NCBI GenBank assembly: GCA_963678675.1
Contig: OY783192.1
Coordinates: 26,224,288-26,288,287 of the forward strand
Direction: 5' to 3'
DNA from: Xiphydria camelus
Lineage: Eukaryota > Arthropoda > Insecta > Hymenoptera > Xiphydriidae
Length of the DNA stretch: 64,000 nt
A program made the position numbers and the translations under genes. Under the pieces are notes generated by a model. That model saw nothing but the letters and a program-made list of their open reading frames with translations. It was not told the DNA's origin and ran no database searches. This document shows, piece after piece, positions 32,862 through 44,222 of the stretch. The stretch's first letter is position 1. The number at the start of each line of letters is the position of its first letter.

Positions 32862-33306
32862 TATATAGGTACCTATATACTCATCGAGAAGGATGAAAGA
32901 TCAAGTGTGATGGCTATCAGCATAAACTTTCTAGGCACTTCACATTTGCAAGCGAAAATAAACATAACAGAAAAATCATTTCTTTCCTACTTTCTTATAG
33001 ACTTAACTAAATAGGCATAATTAAAATTTAGCAATATTTATTTGAAATAAATTTTAATTTATTGAATAGTATACCTGTGGGTCAATCTCAAGAACTTTTA
33101 ACTTTTAACCCACTGACAGCCATTTCCTTATATGGTAGTAACCTTAAATAGTGGTAAATCCATAAACATAGGGGCTTACTATACTGCCCTGCTAAAACAG
33201 GAAGTCGTATCTACACTTTAACACATTACAAGATACAACAGATTTTCTGAATTGTTTCATGCCGTGCTCGTAGAAACGCATCCGATTTTTGTTTTTAGCT
33301 GATATA
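32862..33306. other. Unannotated interval
   Basis: I see nothing recognisable between the mariner and the next MITE. Confidence 0.4.
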
Positions 33307-33554
33307 TCGTCCCCTTCCTGCAAAAAGTCACTAACTAACATATTTTGTAAAATTCACCTAACTGGATCTAGTAGCTTAATTTTATTAAATCTTTAAATGG
33401 TAAAACTCACTAAGTGCTAAATGCGTTGGAAGTGAGCATGCGCGCATCATAAAAAGTCATTAACCGAAATATAATACCGATATTATAGAGCAGAAACTAC
33501 CTAAGTCAGTTGATGATAAAAGTTAGTTGGTGACTTTTTGCAGGAAGGGGACGA
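33307..33554. mobile_element. 248-bp MITE (TCGTCCCCTTCC family), copy 1
   Basis: The ends TCGTCCCCTTCCTGCAAAAA and TTTTTGCAGGAAGGGGACGA are inverted repeats of about 35 bp flanked by TATA on both sides. A copy in the opposite orientation lies at 54,751-55,001 with TA flanks. The interior contains GCGCGCATCATAAAAAGTCA. It is non-coding. Confidence 0.85.
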
Positions 33555-36500
33555 TATATAGGAGCTGCAGATACGCCTTACACACTTGGCATAGTAATAA
33601 AGCAGATAGATATGCTCAAATAGCCAAAAAAGCAAAAATCGATGTTATCGAGTGTTATCTTAGGAAATGAAAAAGAAAAAATGAATGAGTACAATTTTCC
33701 CAATTTTTTAAGCGTGTTGGATCACTGAGGCTTATATTAGATAAAAATCTGAATGTTTGTATAGTTATACCCTAATCTAGTATTATATTTCATCTACGCG
33801 AAATTTCAAAGTCTCTTAACGAGTATTCCAGTAAGGTATTTAATCGTAAACTATAAACATTTAACACAGGCGTTATAGTAGTCAGACAGGTGGTAGTCAT
33901 ACTTGGAGGTTTTGATACAAGAATTAAAATACTATTTGATTAGATGTAGCGGAAAATATAAAAAGACAATATGCACTGAAGGGGTCGACAAATTTCAAAA
34001 TCCCGAAAAAAGAAGGACTTAGCGACCATCTCGATGAGAAATATTCAGTTGAATCTGAAGAAATGTCGTAAAAAGCAATTAAGTTTCAGTAGCCATGAAC
34101 ACTTGGCAACGTTGTGCGTTCTCACATGTCATAATTATCGATTTCGTCTATTGGAAATCTTGATATATTTTTATCATCATACAGCGCGAGAATGAAACTA
34201 ACAGATGACAGACACGAAAACAATAAAAGAAATAGGATGTTGCCGTTGAATCACTTGAAGTTGAAATATTATGATTTGATCGACGAGATAATTAAATATA
34301 ATAATTATTGGGATAAAAAAACTATGTACGTATTCATTCGATAATGAAAAGAAAATATATAATATATCTCATCGTTTTTTTGCATCGTTCCTTTATATAT
34401 ACTCGTATTTTAGTACGGTAGACTATGATTTAACTTGTCTGACCTGATCCAACATCCTTAATACAATTACGTAAATCTGACATATATTATAATATTTATT
34501 TGTTTGTGTTTGATTTATTCTGAACGGCGTAATAATTATATCTACTTTAAGGGATGGGACACTCGTAAGGTAATGTCCTTATGGTAAAATTCTGTATATA
34601 TAATTGTAAAATATATTTTTAAATAGTTAGGAGCGCAAATGATTCTCTTACTATGCTAATTTTAATGAGAATTAGACAATTTTTTTTCAAAATCATCGCA
34701 ATATTTACGCCGCTACTTTTAGTTTCAAAACTAATTTCATATACCGGTGATGTAGAAAAGCTCCAACAAGAAGTTTTTGCGCGCTGGATTTGATGTAGAT
34801 AAAGGTATTGGAATATACTGTACTTGCGAACTCATTACAATAAACAGTTTTTATCACCAAAACTTGTTCTCGATTTTGGCAACTAGTGGCCCATTTGTTT
34901 TCATCTAAATAGTACTTACTGAAAACTATTAGTAACTTGCTTTACTCATTTTAAATTGCCACATAATTCTGACGAGAAAAAAAATCAAACATACGGCATT
35001 TTTTAACCTCTATACTAATAATAATTTTGCACAAGTCCAACACTTTCGAAAGCCTCCTATTGGTGTTACATCGATGGGAAGTAGATGAATTTCTCCGTCT
35101 GCAGAGATAAGGAAGATATACAATGGGGGAAACTAAGAATTTAAAGAACGGCGTGAGTTGTAGAGCAAAAAGAGTGACCTCTGTAACGATGATCGAAAAT
35201 GTTGTGACATAAGTTTCATAGCGAATAACTTAACTTGTATACGTAGAACACGATTTTAATTCAGCATATTACTTGAACGCTATTATCATCGATAAATTAT
35301 ATAAAATTCGAAAGTTTATTGTGTTTGGTATGAGTCCGGTGATAAATTTAATGTATCAATATAAGTGTGTCTGACATGACGATTTTTTTTCTTACATTTG
35401 AGACGTAATTGCGGGCAAATTACTACACGTGAGGACTTCTGAAATATGCCAAATTTATACATCCGAGTATTCTGAAAAATGTCCAGGAAATGAAAATTTG
35501 ATTTAAATTAAAGTTACAAAGAAATATATTCCAAGGACATGAAAGGTAAAAGTTCTTGAGATTCGCCCATATGTAGATTGTAGGTACTTTTATGAATCAA
35601 AAACATTTCATCTCGATGTGACAGCATTTTTTTCGAAATTTGAAAATAACACTCTAAATCCAGAAACGATATTCGACTCGATTTCTCGTGAAAAATTCAT
35701 CGTTTTAAGAAAGCTTACAAATAAACATTTAACCACCATTTGGAAGCCTTCCACGCCTCGACGTGGGAAGTTAAATCACGGTATGAGATGGTGTAAAGCT
35801 GTGGAGAAACCGGTGTTTAAAAGTATCGGTTTCCAATATTTACCTCCTCGGTGGTGTAAGAGAATATTTTTCCGCGAGAAATGTACAACACCCCGTATAG
35901 CCGGATTGAAGGAAGCCTTGGCGGGGGAGGGTCGAGGGAAGGCATCTTCTCCGGCAGCAACGAACCCTTTGACTTCGAGGAGGTACTTCGAACACGGTAT
36001 ACGAAATGTCTTTCGCTTTATCGATCTACTGACGGAAATTGTCTGCAGTCGAATGAGAGGAATGCCTGTTCCTAGAACACGCGACACGTCTGGAGGTTAA
36101 CAGGTCTTCCGGTCGAGGAGAGGTTACATGACTTCTTTTCGATCGATAAAATCTGAACGGTTCGCGTCGTGGAAGTCTTTCCGAAGCACGGAAACAATTG
36201 TGAAGAAACTTTTGAGCATATCTCGCCAAAAACTATCGAAAGTATACAGTTGAAATAGATATGTAAATGTGTGCGTCGTGGAAGATTGGTGTAACTAATT
36301 TCGAGAAATCTCGTTGCAATTTTGGAAAGTGTAAAATCAAATCATTCACTGCGCATGTGTATTCGCTCCGTGTCTATAAGAACACTGTTATACTTTAATG
36401 AGCGCGTACGATTGTACACATGCATATATTCGCAGCGCCATCTGTTTGATGGGTTGGTATTTTCTGCACATTTTCTTTACACGTATACTGCCATACATGC

Positions 36501-36892
36501 TCACTGAAGTATAATAATACTCGTACGCGCTCGGAGAGAATAGTGAAACGTTGAGGTGCGTCTTTTCATTCTGGGGATTTTTAAAATAACTCATAGGAAT
36601 TTTCCAAATGATACTTAATCAGGGTACACTGATTCATCAGATACAAATCGCTAAATCAGTATTAAATCCTCGTTGATTAATTATTGTCACCCTCGCCTGT
36701 TTGACATGCTGCGCTTGAACTACATAACGTCGGTTGAGAAGAATATTATCCTAAGTCCTTTTCTATTAGTGTTGACTATTACGCATTTGAAAGTTTTATT
36801 GCTCTATAACGAAGACAATTCTTGGCAATTTTTCGAGGTATAGTTTTTATTATAATATATATAAATTAAATATTACTTAATTTATATACAGG
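33555..36892. other. Single-copy interval, no supported gene
   Basis: This is one of the longest stretches without recognisable repeats. The best open frame, 35,618-36,100 on the plus strand, is 160 codons and lies in a locally GC-richer segment (35,740-36,110). I recognise no domain, and frames on both strands are open there. It may be host intergenic DNA or contain a conserved non-coding or exon segment that I cannot identify. Confidence 0.4.
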
Positions 36893-37585
36893 GTGACATT
36901 TTGAAAACTTTCCACCCCAATATCTCAGAAAGTTACAGAGATTTTCTAAAAAAAATACAGTTTCGGCAATGGAGAGGAGGAACCAAAATGACATAATCGG
37001 AGACGCGCCCCCTCCAACCCCCTTAGGGGTAGCGCCCCCAACTTTGTAATCTTAAATAGCAACCCCCCATGTGTGATACAGCGTTAGAAAGCTCTTTAAA
37101 AATGCTTTACAACAACACCAAATTTTGGTACCTTCCGACGAGGAGTTTTTGCGCAAATCGAGAAAGAAACTGCTAGAAGTATGTTGCCAATTTATTTATT
37201 AAAGGTCAATTACGTTACAGTAAATTTTCAAAATGATTTCCATTGATTTTTCGAACTTTTTCAAATGTTCTTGAAATTTTGCGACATTCTTGCGTAATTC
37301 TCTGTTTCAGTTGGTTAATGCTTGCTGGTTGAGTTTTAAAAACAACAGATTTCAGATGTCCCCATAAGAAGAAATCGCAGGGAGTAAGATCAGGTGATGG
37401 AAATCACTTCGAAAATTTATTGTCATATAATTGACCTTTAATAAATAAATTGACAAAACTTACTTCTAGCAGTTTCTTTCTCGATTTTCGCGAAAACTAC
37501 TCATCGAAAGGTACCAACATTTGGTGTTGTAAAGCATTTTTAAAGAGCTTTCCAACGCTGTGTATCATACATGGGGGGCTGCTAT
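36893..37585. mobile_element. Foldback element with CAGGGTGACATTTTG end and a transposase piece in its loop
   Basis: The left arm starts CAGGGTGACATTTTGAAAAC at 36,893. The inner arms (37,070-37,200 against 37,430-37,575; AGAAAGAAACTGCTAGAAGT and its mirror) are inverted repeats. The right arm is cut off at 37,585, where repeat family A begins. A reversed copy of the left terminus lies at 44,059-44,222. Between the arms lies the end of a Tc1/mariner-type transposase gene. The CAGGGTG terminus is also found on the 5.36-kb and 19.7-kb elements. Confidence 0.7.
37215..37402 (-). pseudogene. C-terminal piece of a Tc1/mariner-type transposase
   Basis: The minus strand reads SPDLTPCDFFLWGHLKSVVF, then INQLKQRITQECRKI and NGNHFENLL before a stop at 37,215. 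The PDLTPCDFFLWGxLK motif is the third catalytic block of a widespread insect IS630/Tc1/mariner lineage, and GNHFENLL is its usual C-terminus. Only these ~60 codons remain. It sits in the loop of the foldback, and no internal stop was seen. Confidence 0.75.
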
Positions 37586-38210
37586 CAAGAGACACGATAG
37601 TGACTCGCGGCATGTTCATTCAAGTCGTCAGAACGACGCTGCCAGCGCTGTCGCCGCGAGCACCCGTGTATCTTTACAGGAAAAATGTCTGCCCCCTTCA
37701 CCCCTCAATTTTAACATCGAATTTTCTCAATAAATATACGGTTATAACCAAAACTATGCTTAGTTACGCCATATAAATCGACTATTCTCTATCGATAGAG
37801 ACCAGAGTAAATGTTGTAAGTTACATATTAACAGAGATTTTTCCTTAGCAACGCGAAGCCACGCCCCTCGCGCCTCAAAAGTCGAGAATCCGATTTCTCG
37901 GGCGATATATATATGTCAAAATCTCACAAAAATTCCGCCTGTCTTCGGCGATATTCGGCCATGGTTGGAAATGTGTACACAGATGCGGCTACACGCATAC
38001 GCCATCAAAAATGTATATGAGAGTGTGTGAGAGAATATATTCCTTGAATGTTTACTCATGGTTTTCAAAGTTAATCAATAAAATATTTCCATTCGCGAAA
38101 CGATTTCCCTCGCGTTTATTTCGATCCTCGGACGCGCTTGTTAATAAAAAGTAAAAATTCAGTGTACTCGGAGTAGTGAATCTCAATACTGGTGAATGTG
38201 ATAGCTTGTG
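37586..38210 (+). repeat. Dispersed repeat family A, copy 2
   Basis: This copy is nearly identical to 317-957 over its full length, beginning CAAGAGACACGATAG and ending at the GTGAATGTGATAG segment. It lacks the extra GCGCGGCGCGCGGTAGG insert that copy 1 has near its start. Its left edge truncates the foldback at 36,893-37,585. Confidence 0.85.
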
Positions 38211-38970
38211 ATAATCGTTTGGATTTTTTTCATATCGAGATAGTGAACGGATGCATTGGTATTCTTCTCTAGTTGCCTGTGCATCAAGAAAGGAGCAGGA
38301 AAGGAGACGGTTTCAGAAGAATTGCCATCAGATAAGTTGAATTGCCATCTGACAGCTTTAACCTCACTTTCAATGGAAGAACAATATTTTTGTGTTCGTT
38401 CTATTTTTTGTTTTCAGGGTCATGCGAGCACGGGAAAAATCGAAGGTTTTTCTTCTCAGTCATCAATACAAGCCGTGGCAGAATAGGAGATGCAATAGAA
38501 TTGGATCACAATAATCAAGTAATTACTTTATCACTATTTTTCTCTATCGATATATTTCCTCTTTCGTACTATCACAAGTTCCAATTTACACACCGATCTG
38601 TCGAGCCTGAAGTGTACATGTACCTCACTTCTATTTCATCTCTTCTTTGTCTCCGGTATAACGACTGTCAATGAGGAATCACTGATACCGATTAGGCAGA
38701 TAAGTGCTGAATAAAATAGTATAATACAAAAGAGGAAATATATCATTTTTAATAATTCTGTCATTATTAGAGTAGAATTGATTAACACAGATATAGTTTT
38801 TTAATTTCTACGCTCGAGTAAGTTCGGTATATTTTAAATAGTGAAATGCCGCATATAATTGTGTAATTTACAATTAGTTACAGATCGTATGCGAAACCGA
38901 GGAGGTTTCTTTCAAACGAGGGATCATCCACTTGTTGTTCCAACAAGAACCAGTTGCATTAGTTGCATTC
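38211..38970 (+). repeat. Mosaic modules: AGCAGGAAAGG segment, acceptor-like TTTTCAG, M5, M7
   Basis: After repeat A this stretch continues as in copies 1 and 3: the AGCAGGAAAGGAGAC segment, then CTATTTTTTGTTTTCAG with GGTCATGCGAGCACG, then module M5 (38,464-38,675, described at 48,455). It ends in a piece of module M7 (38,875-38,970) after TTTACAATTAGTTACAG. The polypyrimidine-AG junctions look like 3' splice sites, and the downstream segments have short conserved frames. The whole order repeats at 48,190-48,990, so this is a block duplication with about 10% divergence by eye. Confidence 0.65.
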
Positions 38971-39720
38971 ATTGTATTTGACAGGTCGGTATATAAATTG
39001 GTAGTATCCCTTGTCGAAAACCACTACAGCGGACTGAACACTACAGTGGTCAGTAGTGGTTTCTACAATAGTGGTCAGTAGTGGTATACAGTGGTGAATA
39101 GTGGCATGCAGTGGTACGTAGTGGTAAGGAGTGGTAAGCAATGCACATGTAGTGGTTATACTATTTTTTTTATTGAATCATATAAAAAAGGTACAAAATT
39201 TAAATTATACGACGGATGTATCACTTCTGCTCCCGAAACTTTGCAATCACGCGAATTGGAGAAAGGTATAATACCTACCTAGAGATAAATTTAAATGTTA
39301 CTTATAGAAGACAATGCAATGGTAGATGACTTCTTTGGTTGATATTATTGGATACCGTTGAGATTCTCGTGATTGTAGACCCACGTGCGTAAATTTTAAA
39401 TTTAAACTTGAATTTTCTAGTAAAAAAGCGAAGGGAGAGAACAAAATTTTCCCGACGTTTCTATGAGCTTCTATCCTCCTATTAAAAAAGAACTATAATC
39501 TAAAATGTGTCGCGCGAAATTACCTAGCAGGGAAGAACTCATTTATAAAAAAGGAAGAGAGATCTATTAATTTTGATTCTCCAGAGCTCTGACTCAGATA
39601 AAATTATAATCATGATTCAATCTCACGCGTGGAAAGGAAGGCTACAATGGCCGTTCCTCGGAGCACCATCCGACGCGAATGCTGCGACCCAGAGAAATTG
39701 AGCATCATCGAGTTCTTAAT

Positions 39721-40173
39721 CTAGAACGAATCATCGAGCGTCAACGTCGCGATGGAATTTCTACTGTCCGGCGATTGCATTGCGATATATCGTTTCCGTA
39801 AGATCTCTTGAAGGTCGTTGCAAGGGCTATTTTCGCGTTTGACTCGCAAAGGTCTCTCACCCGGCGATCTGAAAAACACGTTTAAAAGCCCAATGTGAAC
39901 AAAATCAATCCTTCGCAGCCACGACATTCTGACAATGCGAAACTCCTCTTTGTTCCTGGCGAATTAAAAGTTTACCGCGATAAAATTGTTTAATCATACC
40001 TTGCGACGAGTTTCAATTTGACTTTGTCGATGTCTTTCAGTATATCGCCCATTAATTTCTGGGAGATCAGTGGCGGTTTATGCCGATCGACGAACTTGTA
40101 GTCTTGTAAACTAGCTCTCCTTGCGATATGAGGAGTCGTCGGAGGTGGCAGAGGTGGCGGCATATAATAATAA
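39721..40173 (-). CDS. Two C-terminal exons of a mitochondrial fission regulator 1-like gene
   Basis: Exon one of the pair (40,173-40,000) follows an AATTAG acceptor. It encodes a proline run (MPPPLPPPTTPH) and then PPLISQKLMGDILKDIDKVK, and ends LKLVAR at a GTATGA donor. Exon two (39,868-39,721) follows TTTTTCAG. It continues in phase with SPGERPLRVKRENSP and LQEILRKRY and stops at TAG. Splicing rebuilds the junction VKLxxVxRSPGxRP, the signature of the MTFR1/MTFR1L/MTFR2 family, where the proline run precedes a ...LKDxxKVKL...RSPG... block. MTFR proteins act at mitochondria in fission and respiration. Both exons and the phase are intact, yet upstream sequence is Harbinger DNA. This is therefore either a captured 3' gene end or a host gene whose upstream exons are far away beyond the insertions. 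Confidence 0.7.
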
Positions 40174-40204
40174 CTAATTAAAAGTTTTAACATTACGATC
40201 AAAA

Positions 40205-40576
40205 CGATGACTTACAGTAATTAGCATTGATCCCAAAACAAGAAATCTTAAAGTTGGCAATAATTTCGTTGCTGGCTGAATTGCTGCATTTCTTTGCGAC
40301 CTCGGTGCAATGCGATGTCGTATTTGTCCCAATAATCTCTGGCCGGTTTTGTTTTTCCAAACGAAATCGAGTGAAGAATTCTACATCATTGTAAGTATTC
40401 TTCGAAATAGTCAACTCTGGAATAGTTTTGTATTAGATTTGGTTATAAATTAGTAGGTATAGGTATCCTTTATTTACTTACCGGGCACGTATTTTCCTAG
40501 GATTTCTCATTCTTTGTAAGACGTTAATTTCATCATCAGATGATGATTCGAAAACTGGCACATCAATCAACTCCAT
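40205..40576 (-). pseudogene. Harbinger transposase exons 1-2, frameshifted
   Basis: Exon 1 (40,576-40,482) runs from ATG through ELIDVPVFESSSDDE to RNPRKIRAR and a consensus GTAAGT donor. Exon 2 starts at 40,416 after ATTCCAG and restores VDYFEEY, then in shifted frames DVEFFTRFRLEKQ and LGQIRHRIAPRSQRNAAIQP and TKLLPTLRFLVLGS. The D(V/E)EFxxRFRL...IRHRI...LLxxLRFxxxGS layout is the N-terminal half of HARBI1-type nucleases. Two frameshifts separate these blocks. It stops at the junction with the fission-regulator exons, before any catalytic residue. Confidence 0.7.
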
Positions 40577-40983
40577 TTCACAACTACTAACAATTATTAT
40601 GATTCTGTCACGGTTCTGATTCTGTGACGGAAGAATAAAGACGCAAACAAAAACTTAGGTTATACTGAGGATAGCTAGCTTATCCCACGATGAAACTGCC
40701 GGATAAGTTGTGTCTGCATTTATTCCAAAGTTTATCCTATTCCAGGCTTATATCATAGTTGTAAAACGCTTGTGTACTGGTTATTCTCAGTATAGCGCTA
40801 TACCGCGTTTATACCGTGTTGGTAAAACTGGCCCTAAATATCACTTTTTGGATCACTGCTCACCACCATTGAACCACTACTGACCATCATTGAACCACTG
40901 TTCACCACTATTGTGCCACTACTCAGGTTTTCAGTAGTGGTTGAAAATATTCTGTAGTGTTCTGTAGTGGTTTTCGACACGGG

Positions 40984-41560
40984 AACCAATAAATTTGATT
41001 TCTCTTCGCTATCAGCAATTAAAGTCGTGGCAGAAAAACAGGTGATACAATGTTATTGGATTATAATAATGGAGTAACTACTTTATTATTATTTTTTCTT
41101 TATCGATATATTTTCTCTTTTGTATTATACTATCACAAGTTCCAATTTATATACTGACCTGTCAAACGTGAAGTGTACATGTACCTCATTTCTATTTCAT
41201 CTCTTCTTCGCCTCTGGTGTAACGATGGAAATTACAAAATATCATCATCATTTACACCCCACAAAGCTCGTTTTTGCAAGTAACTTTTCTGTAACATTTC
41301 TGCGATATTTTACAATATTCGTGAACACTACCGTATGTTAGAAATATATATTTCTCGATAAATTCGTGAATGTTGCGAAACATCATAGAAACGTTTCGGA
41401 ATCATTACGTCGAAAGATCTCCTCGATAAGGTACAGCTCGATAAGATTGTAGTTGTTAGGGCTGAATAATATAGGGTTTTTATAATTATTTTAGGAAGTC
41501 CCAGAAGAATACAGGTGCAGCAAAATAACGATGCTGTGCTAGAAATTTATTCACGAGTAA
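40984..41560 (+). repeat. Mosaic modules: apex spacer, M5, M8, M6
   Basis: The block starts with CCAATAAATTTGATTT, the spacer normally found between inverted M5 modules, then M5 (41,005-41,235) and M8 (41,280-41,440, with GAAATATATATTTCTCGATA). A reversed M6 (41,440-41,545, with TTTTAGGAAGTCCCAGAAGA) follows. The same M5-M8-M6 order recurs at 55,160-55,740. The arm expected on the left of the spacer has been replaced by the composite element. Confidence 0.65.
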
Positions 41561-41778
41561 GGATGAAATTTTAGCGGTGCATGCAAAAGGATTTCTTAAA
41601 ACTATTCCAACGTCTCGAGTTAATATATGTAACAACACATGCCGAATGTCCTCTGGCAAACTCCCGATTTTGAATTTCCTGACATTTGGCCGGAAGTGGT
41701 TGAGTCGGTGCTTTAAGAGTTGGCTTGGGGAGAGTGCGCTGCGGTCTTACGAGCCGAGCAAAAAGTGTCAAAAGTCTG

Positions 41779-42999
41779 ATCTCCCGGTAGCTGTCAATTC
41801 GGGAGATCGAAATCGTTAATTTGTAAATAATGATTACTAATGTGTAGAAGTGATAAGAAATAATCATTCGGGTTTCTTCTATGAGATTCCCCAAGTGTTT
41901 AAGAACCGGTGTCCGATTTTTGCTAATAACTGTTGCTTCAACTTCTAGTGATATGAAGTATTACTGCAGAACGAGAAAGTTAGAAGATTTTCATGAAAAC
42001 TCACGATTTTCTGACATGTCATCTCGTACAGGTGGAACCGAAGAGGATCTAGCTCGTGTCCTGTCCGTAAAACGATGACTCGATGGACATCGGAGAATGT
42101 CAGGCTGCCACCGAGCGCCTATTACCCATGGTACATTAATTGCAATATGCGCTTTTCGTTTCAACAATTCCTGCTTTAAATAACTTTCACTTCTCTTTCA
42201 ACGTATTTACCTTGTACGAATTGTTCATTGTAGGGGGCAGTAATCAATGATTGTGACTAATCGTAAACAAATTATTCCTGCGATGATGTTCCAGTTGCAA
42301 GGCATACACTAGCAAGTCAGCTTACAGCATCCGATGTTTAGTATCAACTTACCTCTTTTGGAACACCTATCACCCGAGCATAATCACGATTATGTTAACG
42401 TTAATTGCAGAATAGACCGCGAGCTCGGGCACATTATCGCAGTAGTAGTTCGGCACACCGAATTGCCTTTTAGTTTTAATAGACGATCTTGTCTACGACG
42501 AGTCTCTATTATCGATCTCTGCCTCCTACCACGAACCGTTCATAAAGGGTTATTACCTTGAAAGAAATAGAAGTCATTTAACGCTGGAATAGTTGAATGA
42601 AACGAGAAGCTCGTATTGCAATTAATGTACCGTGGGTAATAGGCGCTCGGTGACAAGCCCGACATTCTCCGATGTCCATCGAGTCATCTTTTTATGGACA
42701 GGACACGAGCTAGATCCTCTTCGGTTGCACCTGTATGAGATGACATATCAGAAAATCGTGACCCTTCTTGAAAATCTTCTAATCTACTCGTTCTACAATA
42801 ATGCTTACTATCACTGGAAGTTGAAGCAACAGTTATTATCAAAAATCGGACACCGATTTTTAAACACTTGGGAAAACTCACCGAAGAAACTCGAATAATT
42901 ATTACTTATCACTTCTACACATTATTTATCGTTATTTACAAATTTACGGTTTCGAGGTTAGATGCTTCGATCTCCCGAATTGACAGCTACTGTGAGATG
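41779..42999. repeat. 1.2-kb palindrome with ~560-bp arms
   Basis: Reading inward, both ends contain AGCTGTCAATTCGGGAGATC, CACTTCTACACATTA-type sequence, CCCCAAGTGTTTAAGA and TTGCTTCAAC. They continue through the AGGTGCAAC...GAGGATCTAGCTCGTGTCCT module shared with 2,649-3,281, and then mirrored coding-like pieces. The centre is at about 42,390. The outer ATCTCCCGAATTGACAGCT motif is the same one found in palindrome P2, so the mosaic has recruited ends of that family. Confidence 0.8.
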
Positions 43000-43002
43000 A
43001 GG

Positions 43003-43172
43003 GGGGGCCCTTTCTCGAACTCGCTCGTATCGGTCGTATCGCTCGTATCTTTGCGTGCACGCATCTTAGCGAGTAGACCAATCAGGACCCCCACCACAAC
43101 GGAATACTTGATCCTGATTGGTCTATTCGTTAAGATGCGTATACGTAACTTTGCGAAGAACTCGAGAAATTT
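43003..43172. mobile_element. Palindromic MITE (GTATACG family), copy 2
   Basis: GGGGGGCCCTTTCTCGAACT through GCATCTTAGCGAGTAGACCA and the mirrored TTAAGATGCGTATACG...CTCGAGAAA match the 28,913 copy. It has an extra TCGTATCGG repeat in the left arm. It abuts the palindrome on its left. Confidence 0.75.
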
Positions 43173-43398
43173 ATTTACGAGTAAGGGCAAAATTTCAGCG
43201 GTGCATGCAAAAGGATTTCTTGAAACTATTCCAACGTCTCGAGTTAATATGTAACAACATATATACTGTCATAAGTGGTACCTTTACATGTGATTAAACA
43301 ATTTGTCATGGTTATTGGAAGAGTATACTTGTAAGTTAAAGGTAAAATGTCTACATGGATTTTTGTAGACGACCAAAATATAAGAAAAATACGATGGC

Positions 43399-44058
43399 CT
43401 GTAAAAAAAGGCGGCATGTTCATTCAGTGCAAACCAAAATTGATACGTAAAATACTCTCCAAAAAAGATTTGAAATCAATTAAGATCGCCATGTTCAAGA
43501 TTTATATATAAAAAGTAAAAGGCATCATTTGAAAGGAAAATTATTGTCAATCAGGTTACTAAAAAATTCGACTAAAAAAATTTATAAAAAAATTTTAATA
43601 AAAAAGAACGCCGCGTTTTTTCCTTCAAAATAAAAAATTCAGATAGAGAATTATATTCGATGTTTATGCACTTATGATTTTAAATAAATTCATACACTTA
43701 TATGATACCACCAGTATACCGAACGTCGCACGGGAAACCGATCAGGCGGGGGCCTTCTGGATTTCTCTGAATTTGACTTCGACAGTGCAATTTAAGAATC
43801 ACTCTAGCACTATCCAAGCACTACCAATATTCGGTATAGTGGACAAAATATGAAAACTTAAACGCGGCAAGTTCTTTTTTATAAAAATTTGTTTATAAAT
43901 TTTTTTAATCAAATTTTTTAGTAACCTGATTTACAATAATTTTCCTTTCAAATGATGCCTTTTACTTTTTATACATAAATCTTGAACATGGCGATCTTAA
44001 TTGATTTCAAATCTTTTTTGGAGAGTATTTTACGTATCAATTTTGGTTTGCGCTGATT
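43399..44058. mobile_element. Foldback MITE (GGCGGCATG family), copy G2, right end truncated
   Basis: The left arm begins with GTAAAAAAAGGCGGCATGTT and the core matches G1. The right arm stops at TTTGCGCTGATT, before the terminal GCCGCC..., and passes directly into a reversed CAGGGTGACATTTTG element. The truncation indicates a recombination or insertion junction. Confidence 0.75.
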
Positions 44059-44222
44059 TAAGATTACAAAGCTGGGGGGGCTTCCCCTAAGGGGGTTGGA
44101 GTGGGTGCGTCTCCGATTATGTCATTTTGGTTCCCCCTCTCCACTGCCGAAACCGTATTTTTTTTAAGAAAATCTGTAACTTTCTGAGATATTGGGGTGG
44201 CAAGTTTTCAAACTGTCACCCT
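44059..44222 (-). mobile_element. Solo terminus of the CAGGGTGACATTTTG foldback
   Basis: On the minus strand this is CAGGGTGACAGTTTGAAAAC...TCTCAGAAAGTTACAGATTT...CCCCTTAGGGG, matching 36,893-37,050. Only one end is present; the inner arm and transposase piece are absent. Confidence 0.75.

Larger units (their letters stand above)
39008..40983. mobile_element. Composite element with AGTGGT-rich ends carrying Harbinger and host exons
   Basis: The ends CCCTTGTCGAAAACCACTAC and GTAGTGGTTTTCGACACGGG are inverted repeats matching at 21 of 22 positions. Just inside each end are tandem AGTGGT-type repeats (39,030-39,155 and, reversed, 40,850-40,970). The interior, read on the minus strand, holds a Harbinger terminus GGGCCAGTTTTACCAACACG at about 40,815-40,834, Harbinger transposase exons, and then two exons of a mitochondrial fission regulator-like gene. 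The element has replaced one arm of a mosaic palindrome, since the unit's spacer resumes directly at 40,984. I find no convincing target duplication. Helitron-like or other terminal-repeat capture is possible. Confidence 0.6.

Noticed and set aside
39008..39160. CRISPR-like array formed by AGTGGT repeats
   Set aside because: The repeats are short, irregular and without unique spacers, and the host is eukaryotic.
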